A DNA stretch of 64,000 nt from Pirellulaceae bacterium (GTDB taxonomy: Bacteria; Planctomycetota; Planctomycetia; Pirellulales; Pirellulaceae): positions 1-64,000 of the forward strand of contig JAHDXO010000014.1 in the NCBI GenBank assembly GCA_023382975.1, read 5' to 3'. Shown here in pieces: positions 7,828-17,767 of the stretch. Every line of letters begins with the position of its first letter. Within the stretch, counting starts at the first letter, position 1. The notes beneath the pieces were generated by a model, which saw only the letters and a list, made by a program, of their open reading frames with translations, did not search any database and was not told the origin of the DNA. The translations under genes and the position numbers were made by a program.

Positions 7828-9474
7828 TCAATCGACTTGCTCCCGGAACTGATTCCAGTCGATGCCCAGTTTCTTCATGCGGGCACGAAGCGTGTGCGGG
7901 TTGATCTTCAGCGCCGCTGCGGCGCCGCGACGGCCTTCGATGCGGCCCTGGGTGACGGTCAAGGCGGCTTCGATGTGCTGCTTCATGGCTTCGTCCAAGG
8001 GCACGATCTGCGCGAACGTGCTCGGTTGGTTGCCGCGTACACGCGGATCGGCCGCTCGCAACGGCGGTGCGTGCGGGGCCGACAATCCCAACGCAGCGGC
8101 GACTTCAAGACGATGTCCCTCGCCCAGGATCGCGGCACGGTCGATCACCGCGCCAAGTTCGCGGATGTTGCCGGGCCAATCGTAGACGCTCAGCAACGCG
8201 ATGTCCTCGTCGCTGGGAAGGGCCAGGGGCAACGAGAACCGGACGGCCGCCCGTTCGGCGAAATGGACGGCCAACGCGGGGATATCCCCGCGCCGCTGCC
8301 GCAGCGGCGGAAGAACGATCGGAAACACGGCCAGTCGATACCACAGGTCTTCCCGGAACCGGCCCTCGGTCACCATCGCGGCGAGATCCCGATGCGTGGC
8401 AGCGACGATCCGCACGTCGACGTGGACCGGTTGCCGCCCGCCCACGCGATCGAGCCAGCCGTCCTGCAAGATCCTGAGCAGCCGGACCTGGGCCGGCGGC
8501 GGCAGCTCGCCGATTTCGTCCAGCAGCAACGTGCCGCCATCGGCGCGTTCAAACCAGCCGGCGCGCGCCTCGGTGGCCCCCGTGAATGCGCCCCGCTCGT
8601 GCCCGAACAGTTCCGAGTCGATCAACTCCGAAGGGATGGCTCCGCAGTTGACCCGCAGGAACGCATGGCCGGCCCGCGGCGATTGCGAGTGGATCGCCCT
8701 GGCGATCACCTCCTTGCCGGTTCCCGTCTCGCCCAACAGCAGCACGGTGACGTCCGAACGCGCGACCAGTCCGACACGCTGCATCACGTCGCGCAGACCA
8801 GCCTCGGCGCCGACGATTGCTCCGGTCACGTCTTTTCGCCCCAGACGGTTCAACAGCGACTCTTTGTCCGCTTCGGCCGCCGCCCGCAGCGCGGCGATCT
8901 CGCGCAGACGCTGGTCGTTTTCCAGGGCGGCGCTGAAGGGTTCCAGCAGAGCCGCTGCCAGATCGGCGTGTTGGCGCGTGAATCGCTCGCCGGGCGCTGC
9001 CACCAGGATCAGCGCCCCCAGGAAGTCGCGGGACGCCGTCAGACGACCGACCAGCGCCGAAGCCCGCTTTGCGTCCGCGGGCAGCAGGCGGTCCATCACG
9101 GTCCCCGTCTCGTCACCGCTTCCGCCGACCGCGCCACCCTCCAAACAACAAACTCGCTGATTCCGCCAGTCGCTCTCCAGTCGCCGAATCTGGTCCGCTG
9201 TCACGTCCGTCCGCAGAGCCGCCGTTTCGCCGGCCGCGGCCAGTGCGGTGTCGGCCCAGGTCTCGATGACCCCCCGCTGTCGGTCGATCTGCCGGACCAC
9301 GACGCGCGCCAGCGGCATGACGTCCCGCAGCAGGCTCGCCAAGGCCGCCGTGGACTCCGTGATCTCCACGTGGCGGCACGTCTCCCGCCAGGCGCGCAGC
9401 ATCAAGTCGTCCGTGCCGGCGTCCGGAGCCTGGCTGGCAGCATCGATGTCGGATCTTCCTGCTCGTTTCGACAT
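7828..9474 (-). CDS. Sigma-54-dependent transcriptional activator (GAF-AAA+-Fis type HTH)
   Basis: 548 residues. The N-terminal region (about 40-190) looks like a GAF-type sensor. The AAA+ domain has Walker A GETGTGKE at 248-255, the sigma-54-contacting GAFTGA loop at 295-300, Walker [11 protein letters not shown] and the arginine-finger region [12 protein letters not shown]. The C-terminus ([24 protein letters not shown]) is a Fis-type helix-turn-helix. All features needed to activate sigma-54 RNA polymerase are present. The ATG lies 12 bases after the cysA stop, so it is the last gene of the sulfate-importer operon. The two perfect sigma-54 promoters of the window flank this operon, making them its likely targets. 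Domain order resembles NorR/FhlA-class proteins; the effector is unknown. Confidence 0.93.
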   Translation of the reverse strand: MSKRAGRSDIDAASQAPDAGTDDLMLRAWRETCRHVEITESTAALASLLRDVMPLARVVVRQIDRQRGVIETWADTALAAAGETAALRTDVTADQIRRLESDWRNQRVCCLEGGAVGGSGDETGTVMDRLLPADAKRASALVGRLTASRDFLGALILVAAPGERFTRQHADLAAALLEPFSAALENDQRLREIAALRAAAEADKESLLNRLGRKDVTGAIVGAEAGLRDVMQRVGLVARSDVTVLLLGETGTGKEVIARAIHSQSPRAGHAFLRVNCGAIPSELIDSELFGHERGAFTGATEARAGWFERADGGTLLLDEIGELPPPAQVRLLRILQDGWLDRVGGRQPVHVDVRIVAATHRDLAAMVTEGRFREDLWYRLAVFPIVLPPLRQRRGDIPALAVHFAERAAVRFSLPLALPSDEDIALLSVYDWPGNIRELGAVIDRAAILGEGHRLEVAAALGLSAPHAPPLRAADPRVRGNQPSTFAQIVPLDEAMKQHIEAALTVTQGRIEGRRGAAAALKINPHTLRARMKKLGIDWNQFREQVD

Positions 9475-9486
9475 GGCAACTCCGCT

Positions 9487-10566
9487 TCACGTCCCATAAT
9501 CGTCCACAAACAACCGCGAATCCCGCGGCGCTACGAACACGTCATCTCCCACTGTACACGGATCCTGCCGGAAACGCTCGTGCGACATTTCGACGAACAG
9601 CGTCTGGCGGTCGTCGCTCTGCAATTCAATCTTAACCATTGGCCCTGCGGATTGGACGCGGACCACTCCGGCTTTCATGCCCTGCCGCTCGGGGCTTTCC
9701 TCTTTCCAGATCTCCAGATCGTGCGGGCGCACCGCCAGGCGGGCGTGGTCGCCGCGGATCTCCAGGCCGTCCGGCGCATCGACCACCAGCGATCCGAACA
9801 CCGCCTTTCCCGCCTCGATCCGTCCTTGGAACAGGTTGACGTGGCCCAGAAAGTCCATCACGAATGCACTGGCCGGCTGGTGGAACACTTCGTTGGGAGT
9901 GCCGACTTGTTCGATCCGCCCTTCGTTCATCACGACGACGCGATCCGCCACCTCCAGCGCCTCCTCCTGGTCGTGCGTGACAAACACGCTGGTGATGTGG
10001 ATCTCGTCGTGCAACCGCCGCAGCCAGCGGCGCAGGCCCTGCCGCACCTTGGCATCCAGCGCTCCGAACGGTTCGTCCAACAAGAGCACTCGCGGCTGGA
10101 TCGCCAGCGCCCGGGCCAGCGCCACCCGCTGCCGCTGACCGCCGGACAGTTGGGAAGGATAACGGTCTTCCATGGCTTCCAGTTGGATCAGACGGAGCAG
10201 TTGCCGGACGCGGTCCCGAATCTCCTCGTTCGGCAACCGCTGGCGTCTCGGACGCACACGCAATCCGAAAGCGATATTGTCGAAGACGGTCATGTGCCGG
10301 AAAAGGGCGTAGTGCTGAAAAACAAACCCCACCTGTCGACGGCCGACCGCCTGCCGGGCCACGTCTCGGCCGTCGAACCGGATCGCGCTCCGCTCGGACA
10401 GATCGAATGCCTCCAGACCGGCGATGATTCTCAGCAGCGTCGTCTTCCCCGAGCCCGACGGCCCCAGCAGCGCCACCAACTCGCCGTCCGGAACGTCGAG
10501 CGATACACGGTCCAAAGCGACAAACGTGCCAAAACGCTTGGTGATGTTGCGGACTTCGATTCCCAT
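9487..10566 (-). CDS. cysA: Sulfate/thiosulfate ABC transporter ATP-binding protein CysA
   Basis: 359 residues. Walker A GPSGSGKT lies at 35-42, with Q-loop [11 protein letters not shown], signature [14 protein letters not shown], Walker [13 protein letters not shown] and the switch His in [10 protein letters not shown]. The start [19 protein letters not shown] is typical of CysA. A C-terminal TOBE-like region follows from about residue 240. It energises uptake of sulfate or thiosulfate through CysT/CysW on the cytoplasmic face of the membrane. It follows cysW by 66 bases and precedes the sigma-54 activator gene by 12. The length matches the family. Confidence 0.93.
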   Translation of the reverse strand: MGIEVRNITKRFGTFVALDRVSLDVPDGELVALLGPSGSGKTTLLRIIAGLEAFDLSERSAIRFDGRDVARQAVGRRQVGFVFQHYALFRHMTVFDNIAFGLRVRPRRQRLPNEEIRDRVRQLLRLIQLEAMEDRYPSQLSGGQRQRVALARALAIQPRVLLLDEPFGALDAKVRQGLRRWLRRLHDEIHITSVFVTHDQEEALEVADRVVVMNEGRIEQVGTPNEVFHQPASAFVMDFLGHVNLFQGRIEAGKAVFGSLVVDAPDGLEIRGDHARLAVRPHDLEIWKEESPERQGMKAGVVRVQSAGPMVKIELQSDDRQTLFVEMSHERFRQDPCTVGDDVFVAPRDSRLFVDDYGT

Positions 10567-10632
10567 CGCGGCTTCTTCCTCATTCCCAGAGATGTTCGCC
10601 GCCGAACTTGCTCGGCGGCAGTTCCGTTCTCT

Positions 10633-11502
10633 TCACGGCCTCTCCAGCGTGCGCCATTCGACCAGCGATTTCAGCGCCAGGGTAACCAGCGCCAGTAGCG
10701 CCAGTAGCGAGGCGACGGCGAACGCGGCGACGAAGTTGTATTCGTTGTAGAGGATCTCGACGTGCAGCGGCATCGTGTTCGTCTTGCCTCGCAAGTGCCC
10801 GGAGACGACCGATACCGCGCCGAATTCGCCCATCGCCCGGGCGTTGCACAGGATGACTCCGTACAGCAGCGCCCACTTGACGTTCGGCAGGGTAACACGC
10901 CAGAACGTCTGCCAACCGCTGGCCCCCAGCACCAGCGCCGCTTCTTCCTCCTCCGTCCCCTGTTCTTGCATCAGAGGAATCATTTCGCGGGCGACGAACG
11001 GAAACGTGACGAAGATCGTGGCCAGCACAATGCCTGGCACGGCGAAAATGACCTGCAGGTCGTGCGCCGCCAGCCAAGGCCCCAACCACCCCTGCAGGCC
11101 GAACACCAGCACGTAGATCAGCCCCGAGATCACGGGCGACACCGCAAACGGCAAATCGATCAGCGTGATCAGCAGGCTCTTCCCGCGGAACTCGAACTTG
11201 GCAATGGCCCACGACGCAGCCAGACCGAACACGACGTTCAACGGCACGGCAATCCCCGCGACCAGAAGAGTCAGCCGGATCGCCGCCAACGCATCGGGCT
11301 CGCGAACGCTGGCGAAATACGTTCCCAGGCCTTTCCGCAGCGCCTCGGCAAACACGGCCACCAGCGGAATCACCAAGAACAGGCCCAGGAACGCACAGGC
11401 CGCGGCGCACACCAGCCACTTGACCCAGACGGGGTCGCCCACCGCGGCGACGGCCTTCGACGAACCGCGGGCAACAAGTCGGGATCTTTCGGTTCCTGCC
11501 AT
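10633..11502 (-). CDS. cysW: Sulfate ABC transporter permease CysW
   Basis: 289 residues from MAGTERSRL; the longer frame upstream overlaps cysT and lacks sense. Several membrane helices are visible, with the permease (EAA) loop [29 protein letters not shown] and the CysW-like [35 protein letters not shown]. It forms the membrane channel with CysT. It starts 52 bases after cysT. Confidence 0.93.
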   Translation of the reverse strand: MAGTERSRLVARGSSKAVAAVGDPVWVKWLVCAAACAFLGLFLVIPLVAVFAEALRKGLGTYFASVREPDALAAIRLTLLVAGIAVPLNVVFGLAASWAIAKFEFRGKSLLITLIDLPFAVSPVISGLIYVLVFGLQGWLGPWLAAHDLQVIFAVPGIVLATIFVTFPFVAREMIPLMQEQGTEEEEAALVLGASGWQTFWRVTLPNVKWALLYGVILCNARAMGEFGAVSVVSGHLRGKTNTMPLHVEILYNEYNFVAAFAVASLLALLALVTLALKSLVEWRTLERP

Positions 11503-11554
11503 CGCTTCAACTCTGTCTGGGTACGAAGGTCGGTCTTCGTTCTTGCACCACGTC

Positions 11555-12433
11555 TCACGTTTTCGCTCGATGACAGCTTCCGCTCCACCACTGCAGACCG
11601 TTGATCGCCAACAGCAGCACAAAGGACAAGACCAACATCGCCGCTGCGATCGCCGTGGCGCCGACGAGGTCGTACTGTTCCAGCTTGACCAGGATCAGCA
11701 GCGGTACGATCTCGGTCCTCATCGGCATGTTGCCGGCGATGAAGACCACCGATCCGTATTCGCCCAGCGCCCGCGCGAATGCCAGCGCGAAACCGGTCAA
11801 CAACGCCGGGAACACCGCGGGCAGGATCACGCGGCGGAAACTCTGCCAGCGACTGGCGCCCAGACTGGCCGCTGCTTCCTCCAACTCCAAGTCCAGATCC
11901 TCGAGCGCCGGTTGCACCGTGCGGACGACAAAGGGCAATCCGATGAACGTCAACGCAATCGCCACTCCCAGCGGCGAAAAAGCGGTCTTGATGCCCCACG
12001 GTTCCAACCACTGCCCGATCCAGCCGTTGGGTGCGTAGATGGTGGTCAATGCGATGCCGGACACGGCGGTGGGCAGCGCAAACGGCAAGTCGACGATCGC
12101 ATCCACGATCCGTCGCGCGGGAATCGCATAACGCACCAGCATCCACGCCACGGCGAACCCGAACACGGTGTTGATGAGCGCCGCGATCAAGGACGCACTC
12201 AGGCTCAGACGGAACGCGGCCAGGACGCGCGGGCTGGTGACGGTTTCCCAGACGTATTCCCAGGGCGCCGTGGCCGCCTTGATGAACAATGCCGATAGCG
12301 GGATCAGCACGATCAAGCTCAGGTACAGCACCGTGTAGCCAAGCGTCAGACCCAAGCCGGGGATCACACTGGCGCGTCTGCTCAAGAATCCAGAAAGGTC
12401 GTTCAATGCAAAACTCCCGGCACCAGCCGGCAT
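11555..12433 (-). CDS. cysT: Sulfate ABC transporter permease CysT (CysU)
   Basis: 292 residues, beginning [16 protein letters not shown]. Membrane helices and the motif [25 protein letters not shown] are characteristic of CysT. The EAA loop reads [26 protein letters not shown], followed by [28 protein letters not shown]. It starts 15 bases after the sbp stop. It pairs with CysW as the inner-membrane channel for sulfate. Confidence 0.93.
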   Translation of the reverse strand: MPAGAGSFALNDLSGFLSRRASVIPGLGLTLGYTVLYLSLIVLIPLSALFIKAATAPWEYVWETVTSPRVLAAFRLSLSASLIAALINTVFGFAVAWMLVRYAIPARRIVDAIVDLPFALPTAVSGIALTTIYAPNGWIGQWLEPWGIKTAFSPLGVAIALTFIGLPFVVRTVQPALEDLDLELEEAAASLGASRWQSFRRVILPAVFPALLTGFALAFARALGEYGSVVFIAGNMPMRTEIVPLLILVKLEQYDLVGATAIAAAMLVLSFVLLLAINGLQWWSGSCHRAKT

Positions 12434-12448
12434 GTGTCGTCGGGGACG

Positions 12449-13534
12449 CTATTTCAAGGTGTAGATCTGGTCGAACACTCCGCCGTCGGCGAAATGGGTC
12501 TGCTGCGCTTTCTGCCAGCCGCCGAAAGCCGCGTCGACGGTCGTCAACTCGACTTCTGGAAACCGCTCCAGATCATTGGCCGGCACGTGCTCCGAATGAA
12601 CCGGACGGAAGAAGTGCTTGGCCGCCAACTGCTGGCCGACCGGCGAGTACAGAAACTCGAGGTATGCTTCGGCCACCTCGCGAGTACCGTGGCGATCGAC
12701 CCACTTGTCGACGACGGTCACCGGCGGCTCGGCCAAGATGCTGACCGAAGGAACGACAATATCAAACTTGTCCGGCCCGAGTTCCTGGATGGCCAGGAAC
12801 GCTTCGTTTTCCCAGGCCAGCAAGACGTCGCCCAGGTTCCGCTGCACGAACGTGTTCGTTGCGCCGCGCGCCGCCGGATCGAGAACCGGAACTCGGCGGT
12901 ACACTTCGCTGACGAACTGTCGCGCCTTGGCCTCGGCGGCGGCCACTTCCTCCGTCTTCGCCGGATCGTTTCGCTTGCTCAGGTCGCCAAGCTCCCTCTT
13001 GAGTGCATACGTCCACGCGGCAAGATAGTTCCAGCGGGCTCCGCCGGAGGTCTTGGGGTTCGGCGTAATCACTTCGACGTCGGGTCTTACCAGATCGCCC
13101 CAGTCGCGGATCCCTTTCGGATTGCCTTTGCGGACCAGCAGCACGATGGTGGACGTGTAGGGGCAACTGCGGTGCGGCAGCCGTTGCTGCCAATCGCTCG
13201 GCAGCATCTCGGTTCGCTCGGCGATGGCGTCGATGTCATACGCCAGGGCCAAGGTGACGACATCGGCCTGCAACCCGTCGATCACGGCGCGGGCCTGCTT
13301 TCCCGCGCCGCCGTGCGATTGCGTGACCGTGACCGTCTGGCCCGTGGTCTTCTTCCAATGTTCGGCAAACGCCCGGTTGAAGTCCTGGTACAGTTCGCGG
13401 GTCGGATCGTAGGAGACGTTCAGGATCGAGACTTCCCCGCCGGTCGAAGACGATGACGAGGAACGCTCGCAACCGTTGCCGATCCCCAGCAGACCGGCGA
13501 TGAATGCAAGCAGGAAACGGGACGAATGACGCAT
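12449..13534 (-). CDS. sbp: Periplasmic sulfate-binding protein, probable lipoprotein
   Basis: 361 residues from [22 protein letters not shown]; an ATG nine codons earlier is possible. The signal sequence ends at a Cys (residue 22) followed by a serine-rich linker, suggesting a lipoprotein. The mature sequence [64 protein letters not shown] is a textbook Sbp/CysP signature. [16 protein letters not shown] is also conserved in the family. It captures sulfate or thiosulfate in the periplasm and delivers it to CysT/CysW. It is followed directly by cysT. Confidence 0.94.
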   Translation of the reverse strand: MRHSSRFLLAFIAGLLGIGNGCERSSSSSSTGGEVSILNVSYDPTRELYQDFNRAFAEHWKKTTGQTVTVTQSHGGAGKQARAVIDGLQADVVTLALAYDIDAIAERTEMLPSDWQQRLPHRSCPYTSTIVLLVRKGNPKGIRDWGDLVRPDVEVITPNPKTSGGARWNYLAAWTYALKRELGDLSKRNDPAKTEEVAAAEAKARQFVSEVYRRVPVLDPAARGATNTFVQRNLGDVLLAWENEAFLAIQELGPDKFDIVVPSVSILAEPPVTVVDKWVDRHGTREVAEAYLEFLYSPVGQQLAAKHFFRPVHSEHVPANDLERFPEVELTTVDAAFGGWQKAQQTHFADGGVFDQIYTLK

Positions 13535-13608
13535 GGATGTACTCTCCTGCCGGATGGACAACCGTCACTTACGGACCACATGGTTCCCACCGCGGGTCCG
13601 CTCGGTAG

Positions 13609-13896
13609 CTACGCGACCCGGGCGATGCCATGCTCGCTGTCATGCACTTCGCGCCGACTCGCGAACCGCTTCCGCGGCTCCGGCGGTGGCTGGGTGCTGG
13701 CGGAACGGCCGGACGCACCTCGTGCGATCATCACCAGCGGCCGTCCAAGTCGTTGGGCCACCCGCGCCAAATGCTCGGCCGTCCCCAGCAGCAACGGGCA
13801 AGCGCGGTCCAAGAGTTGCGCAGCGGTGGCAGGATCGATCTCCGCTGCGACCAATCGATTCGTTTCGACGCGAATTGCATAGAGGTGCTGTGCCAC
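13609..13896 (-). CDS. Small hypothetical protein at the head of the sulfate operon
   Basis: 95 residues with a GTG start, reading MAQHLYAIRVETNRLVAAEIDPATAAQLLDRACPLLLGTAEHLARVAQRLGRPLVMIARG. A GGGGAAA sequence lies upstream of the GTG. It lies about 70 bases downstream of the predicted sigma-54 transcription start and ends 74 bases before sbp, so it would be the first gene of the transcript. No signal peptide or known domain is recognised; the tail is Pro/Arg-rich. Function unknown; a regulatory or accessory role in sulfate uptake is only inferred from position. Confidence 0.55.
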   Translation of the reverse strand: MAQHLYAIRVETNRLVAAEIDPATAAQLLDRACPLLLGTAEHLARVAQRLGRPLVMIARGASGRSASTQPPPEPRKRFASRREVHDSEHGIARVA

Positions 13897-13935
13897 TTGA
13901 ACCGTTTCCCCGTATCTGAAATCTCACCCACTTGC

Positions 13936-13956
13936 CAGCCGCAAACCTTGCGGCTG
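13936..13956. promoter_or_regulatory. Leader hairpin in the predicted sulfate-operon transcript
   Basis: CAGCCGCAA and TTGCGGCTG form a perfect nine-base stem with a three-base loop. It lies between the predicted transcription start near 13966 and the GTG at 13896. It could affect translation or stability of the leader. No riboswitch family is recognised. Confidence 0.5.
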
Positions 13957-13976
13957 CAACACAACTGCCGACAGGA

Positions 13977-13992
13977 AGCAACGGCCGTGCCA
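13977..13992 (-). promoter_or_regulatory. Sigma-54 (-24/-12) promoter for the sulfate importer operon
   Basis: On the minus strand the bases read TGGCACG-GCCG-TTGCT, again an exact match to TGGCACG-N4-TTGCW. Predicted transcription start is near 13966. It lies upstream of the small ORF, sbp, cysT, cysW, cysA and the sigma-54 activator gene. The following bases TTCCTG are identical to those of the 7501-7516 promoter. Confidence 0.85.
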
Positions 13993-14203
13993 CGTCCGCC
14001 CCCAAAGCGTTTCGTCGAATCGCTTCAACGATCGGACCGAGTTCCCGCCAGCGGACGTCGACGTGTGCCACAAACCTGCTCAAGGAAAACACTTGCGACG
14101 ATCGTGCCAGGGATGCGGCAGACCACGAAACGTACGGCGGGCCACCACAGAAAGCCACTCCGAACTTTCTTAAACGAACAAGCCGACTCGCGATAGCCGT
14201 GAT

Positions 14204-14227
14204 ATTTGCTGGGAAAATCAAGCAAAT
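14204..14227. promoter_or_regulatory. Dyad upstream of the sulfate-operon promoter
   Basis: ATTTGCT and AGCAAAT, perfect seven-base arms with a ten-base spacer, about 215 bases upstream of the -24 element. It is a candidate activator site by position only. It does not resemble the dyads near the other sigma-54 promoter. Confidence 0.3.
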
Positions 14228-14780
14228 AACACGGATGCCGACCACCTATCACGGCCCGCTCGGCGCGGGTCTCCGCCAACTGCTGTAAACATCCTGGACG
14301 ATTGTTTGAGGCGGAGAATTGTGAGCCGCAGCCTCCGCACGCGACGGCGGAGGGCGGGCAGGAGGGAAAAGAGAGATGCTGCGATGTAGCCGCCAGGCAG
14401 GCTTCCGCCGAGACGAGTTCGGCGGTGGCTGCCATGCGGAATCGCACCGCTGGTCGGACATGGTCAATTCCCCCTGACCCGACGCCAAAGCAGATACCAT
14501 CCGCCGTTGCATCCTGCGCGAGTCAAGCGAGTTCGCGACGACATCCGGTGATGGCATTGGCTAGCTCCAGCAAACGGGGACACTCGCGACCGGCTGCGTT
14601 CTGGGTGCGCGAGTGCGGCCAAACGCCGCCACGAACGGTTAGGTCGGGGCTTTGTAGACAAGTCCGCTGTGGTGTCGTAAAGTGTTGCCCGACGACCGCC
14701 GCGTCCGCGGATCATGCAGATGGGCCGGGGATGGCGTCGCGGGGACTCATTGGTTGATGTTCAAGTTCGTTTCAACTCCC
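14228..14780. other. Gap without a recognisable gene
   Basis: About 550 bases between the divergent sulfate operon and the PQQ-like gene. The open frames here are short, rich in Arg and Cys, and look non-coding. A GAGGAG ribosome site for the PQQ-like gene lies just before its ATG at 14794. No RNA gene is recognised. Confidence 0.5.
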
Positions 14781-14793
14781 GAGGAGAACAAGC

Positions 14794-16089
14794 ATGTTGT
14801 TTCGAGCGTTGATAGGCTGCCTGTGGCTGAATCTCTGCCTTGGGGCGCCCATCGTCTTCGCCCAGATTTCCACCCTGTCGGGCGCTTGGCCGCAATTCCG
14901 CGGCCCCGAGCGGAACGCGGTGTCGTCGGATACCGGACTGCTGACCGAATGGCCCGAGAACGGACCGCCGCTGGTGTGGCAAGCCCACGGGGCGGGACGC
15001 GGGTATGCCAGCGTGGCGATCGTGGGCGACAAGCTGTACACGATGGGCGATGGACTGTCGATCGCCGACGACGAGGACGAGTACGTCGTATGTTTCAACG
15101 TGTCGGACGGCGCACCGGTCTGGAAATCCAGACTCGGCGCAGCCTGGACCAGCGGCCGGCCCGATTGGCAGAGCTCGCGTTCGACGCCGACGGTGGACGG
15201 CGACTTGCTGTATATCCTGACGCCGCACGGCGACTTGGTGTGCCTGGAGTCTGCCACGGGCGCCCCGCGTTGGCGGAAGCAACTGGCGAAGGACTTCGGC
15301 GGCAAGAAGGGCGACAGTTGGGGTTACAGCGAGTCGGTACTGATCGACGGGGATCGCCTGGTTTGCACGCCGGGCGGCGAAACGGCGACGATGGTGGCCC
15401 TGGACAAGAAGACGGGCAACGAGATCTGGAGAGCCGTTTGGCCGAACGACCGCGGCGCCGGCCACGCCTCGGCGGTGATCAGCGAAGTGGCGGGCACGCG
15501 GGTGTACGTCAACACGACCGCCGGTGGAGCGTTGGGCGTGCGGGCCGAGGACGGTCGGGTTCTATGGACCTACGAGATCGATCGCACCACGGCGGTCATT
15601 CCCACGCCGATCATCCGCGGCGACTTGGTGTTCTTCACGGCGGGCTATCGACGGGGCGGCGCACTGCTGCGTCAAATTCCGGGCAACGACGGGCAGGTGA
15701 CCGTCGAGACCGTGTATCCACTAAACACTGACTTGGCCAACAAGCACGGGGGCGTCGTCCTGGTGGGCGACCACCTTTACGGCGACTCTGACGATCAGGG
15801 CATCCCGTTCTGTGCCAACTTGATGACCGGCGAAATCCTCTGGAAGGAACGCGGCCCCGGCCAGAACTCGGCCAGCGTGGCCGTGGCGGACGGCCATCTG
15901 TACATCCGGTGGGCCAGCGGCACGATCGCGTTGGCCAAGGCGTCCCCGGACGGGTTGAATGTGCGGGGTTCGTTCAAGATCCCCGGCAGCGGCGACCGGC
16001 CCAGTTGGTCGCACCCGGTCATCGTGGGCGGCCGATTGTACTTGCGCGAAGGCGATACGATCCTCTGCTACAACGTGAGCAAAGGCTAG
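14794..16089 (+). CDS. Secreted PQQ-like beta-propeller repeat protein
   Basis: 431 residues with a signal peptide (MLFRALIGCLWLNLCLGAPIVFAQ). Repeated blades carry WPQFRGPERNAVS, GDKLYTMG, DGDLLYILTPHGDLVCLESATGAPRWRKQL, and the ALDKKTGNEIW and GEILWKE motifs of quinoprotein-like propellers (PF13360 type). The 'RGP-RN' opening is common in planctomycete members. It probably acts outside the cytoplasm as a scaffold or binding protein. The residues for true PQQ or metal binding in alcohol dehydrogenases are not evident. It stands alone, with a GAGGAG ribosome site. Confidence 0.88.
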   Translation: MLFRALIGCLWLNLCLGAPIVFAQISTLSGAWPQFRGPERNAVSSDTGLLTEWPENGPPLVWQAHGAGRGYASVAIVGDKLYTMGDGLSIADDEDEYVVCFNVSDGAPVWKSRLGAAWTSGRPDWQSSRSTPTVDGDLLYILTPHGDLVCLESATGAPRWRKQLAKDFGGKKGDSWGYSESVLIDGDRLVCTPGGETATMVALDKKTGNEIWRAVWPNDRGAGHASAVISEVAGTRVYVNTTAGGALGVRAEDGRVLWTYEIDRTTAVIPTPIIRGDLVFFTAGYRRGGALLRQIPGNDGQVTVETVYPLNTDLANKHGGVVLVGDHLYGDSDDQGIPFCANLMTGEILWKERGPGQNSASVAVADGHLYIRWASGTIALAKASPDGLNVRGSFKIPGSGDRPSWSHPVIVGGRLYLREGDTILCYNVSKG

Positions 16090-16163
16090 TCCGAACGAAC
16101 GTGCCACCGAATCGGCGAAATCTTCTTTCGCCGATCACGTCATGAGCGCACCGGAGCTTGCCA

Positions 16164-17600
16164 TCATCCCTCGCGCCGCCCTTTCTTGGGCTGCGGCGCG
16201 GCGGGAACGTCGTTCTTGTTGGGCATGGGCGCCTTCACTTCCGCCCGCCAAGCGAGAAGACGGGTGTGCAATTCCTTGGCCTTGTCGGGCATGACGTTCG
16301 CCAAGTTCTTCGTCTCTCCGATGTCATCGCGGAGGTTGTAAAGTTCGAGGCGGCCGTCTTCGAGAAACTCCATGAGTTTCCAGTCGCCACTCTGAATCAG
16401 ACTCACCGGCGTGGTTCTCCAGGCGTTCTTGCCCGCGCCGAGGTAGCCGGGGAAGTGCTGGAAGATGGCGTCGCGCTCGAGTTGGGCGTCCGGATCGCGG
16501 AACAGCTTCACGAGGCTCTCGCCGTCGAGCACTTGCCGGGGAGCGGGGGCGCCGGCCAGTTCGAGGAACGTCGGAAAGATGTCCACATGGATCGTCGGCA
16601 CGTCGCAGGACGAACCGGGTCGTGTGACGCCGGGCCAGCGGGCAATGAACGGCTCGCGCGTGCCGCCTTCGTAGAGACTGCCTTTGCCGCTACGCAACGG
16701 CGAGTTGTCGGTGACGTCGCCGTCCGTCTTGATTCCTTCGCGCACATAGCCGCCCACGCCGCCGTTGTCGCTGGTGAAGATTAACACGGTGTTGTCTGCC
16801 AGTTTCAGTTCGTCGAGCGTTTCCATCACACGCCCGACGCTTTCATCCACGGAGTAGATCATAGCGGCGTAGGTCGGGTTGTTGTGTCCGCCCACGCCCG
16901 GCTTGGACGTGAATTTCTCGATCAGTTCCGGCTTGGCCTGGTACGGCGAGTGGACGCCGAAATGCGGGAGGTACAGGAAAAATGGGCCGTCCTTGTGCCG
17001 CGCGATGAAGTCGACGGCACGGTCGGTCAGGAAATCGGCCAGATACTGGCCGCGGGGATAGTCGGTGTTCGGGTTGGTGGCAAAGTTGAAATGACGCCCG
17101 GCGCTGACGATGGCTTCGTCGAATCCCCGCTGGCCGGGATGGTGCTCGCCGCGTTCGCCGATGTGCCACTTGCCAAACATCCCGGTCGCGTAGCCCGCCG
17201 CTTTGAGTTGCTTGGCGATGATGTCGCGGTCCAACGGCAGGGCAGTCACATTGTCGACAGGCCGCAGGGGACGCATGCTCCAGTCGAAGCGGTCGATGCC
17301 GCCGACGGTGTAGACGCCGGTGCGGGCGGCGTACTGGCCGCTCATCAAGGCCGCGCGGGTGGGCGTGCAGTTCTGGCAGTTGTGGAAGTTCGTGAGCTTC
17401 ATGCCCTGCGAAGCGAGGCGGTCCAGGTTGGGCGTCTCGTAATACTTGCTGCCGAAACACGCGACGTCCGTATAACCGAGGTCGTCGGCCATGATGAAAA
17501 CGATGTTCGGCATGCGTTCCGGTTGGGACGCATCCGCGGCCCGCAGCCAAGCGGGCGAAACCAGCAGCAGAAGCGGGAGAAATACAAGTGTGCGTTGCAT
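16164..17600 (-). CDS. Secreted sulfatase (motif CTPTR)
   Basis: 478 residues from MQRTLVFLPLLLLVSPAWLRAADA, a clear signal peptide. The alkaline-phosphatase-like core has metal ligands in IVFIMADDLGYTDV and the formylglycine site C78-T-P-T-R82 in NCTPTRAALMSGQYAAR. GMFGKWHIGE and LIFTSDNGGVGGY, typical sulfatase segments, follow, and the C-terminus ends Lys-rich. It hydrolyses sulfate esters, probably on polysaccharide, in the periplasm or outside. The Cys must be converted to formylglycine; no maturase is in the window. The long upstream open frame is not coding. Substrate unknown. Confidence 0.93.
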   Translation of the reverse strand: MQRTLVFLPLLLLVSPAWLRAADASQPERMPNIVFIMADDLGYTDVACFGSKYYETPNLDRLASQGMKLTNFHNCQNCTPTRAALMSGQYAARTGVYTVGGIDRFDWSMRPLRPVDNVTALPLDRDIIAKQLKAAGYATGMFGKWHIGERGEHHPGQRGFDEAIVSAGRHFNFATNPNTDYPRGQYLADFLTDRAVDFIARHKDGPFFLYLPHFGVHSPYQAKPELIEKFTSKPGVGGHNNPTYAAMIYSVDESVGRVMETLDELKLADNTVLIFTSDNGGVGGYVREGIKTDGDVTDNSPLRSGKGSLYEGGTREPFIARWPGVTRPGSSCDVPTIHVDIFPTFLELAGAPAPRQVLDGESLVKLFRDPDAQLERDAIFQHFPGYLGAGKNAWRTTPVSLIQSGDWKLMEFLEDGRLELYNLRDDIGETKNLANVMPDKAKELHTRLLAWRAEVKAPMPNKNDVPAAPQPKKGRREG

Positions 17601-17767
17601 CGTCGAGTTCCTGGTGTTTTTCGAGGTGCCTGGAAAAGTCGCGGTGATCCAACAGCGCGTGCAGGGCGGTTCCGATACGACCCTGCAGATCTCGGAATGA
17701 TACGTTTCGGGTCTGCTGCGGAACAGCATGCGAAGCGCGAGGCGGATACGGGAGACAGGCCATCCAA

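Noticed and set aside
7837..10698. 953-codon plus-strand frame across the activator and cysA
   Set aside because: It is antisense to two clear genes and lacks any recognisable domain; high-GC antisense frames are often open.
14228..14780. Riboswitch or small RNA in the gap before the PQQ-like gene
   Set aside because: No known consensus or strong long stem was seen, so nothing beyond a promoter region can be claimed.
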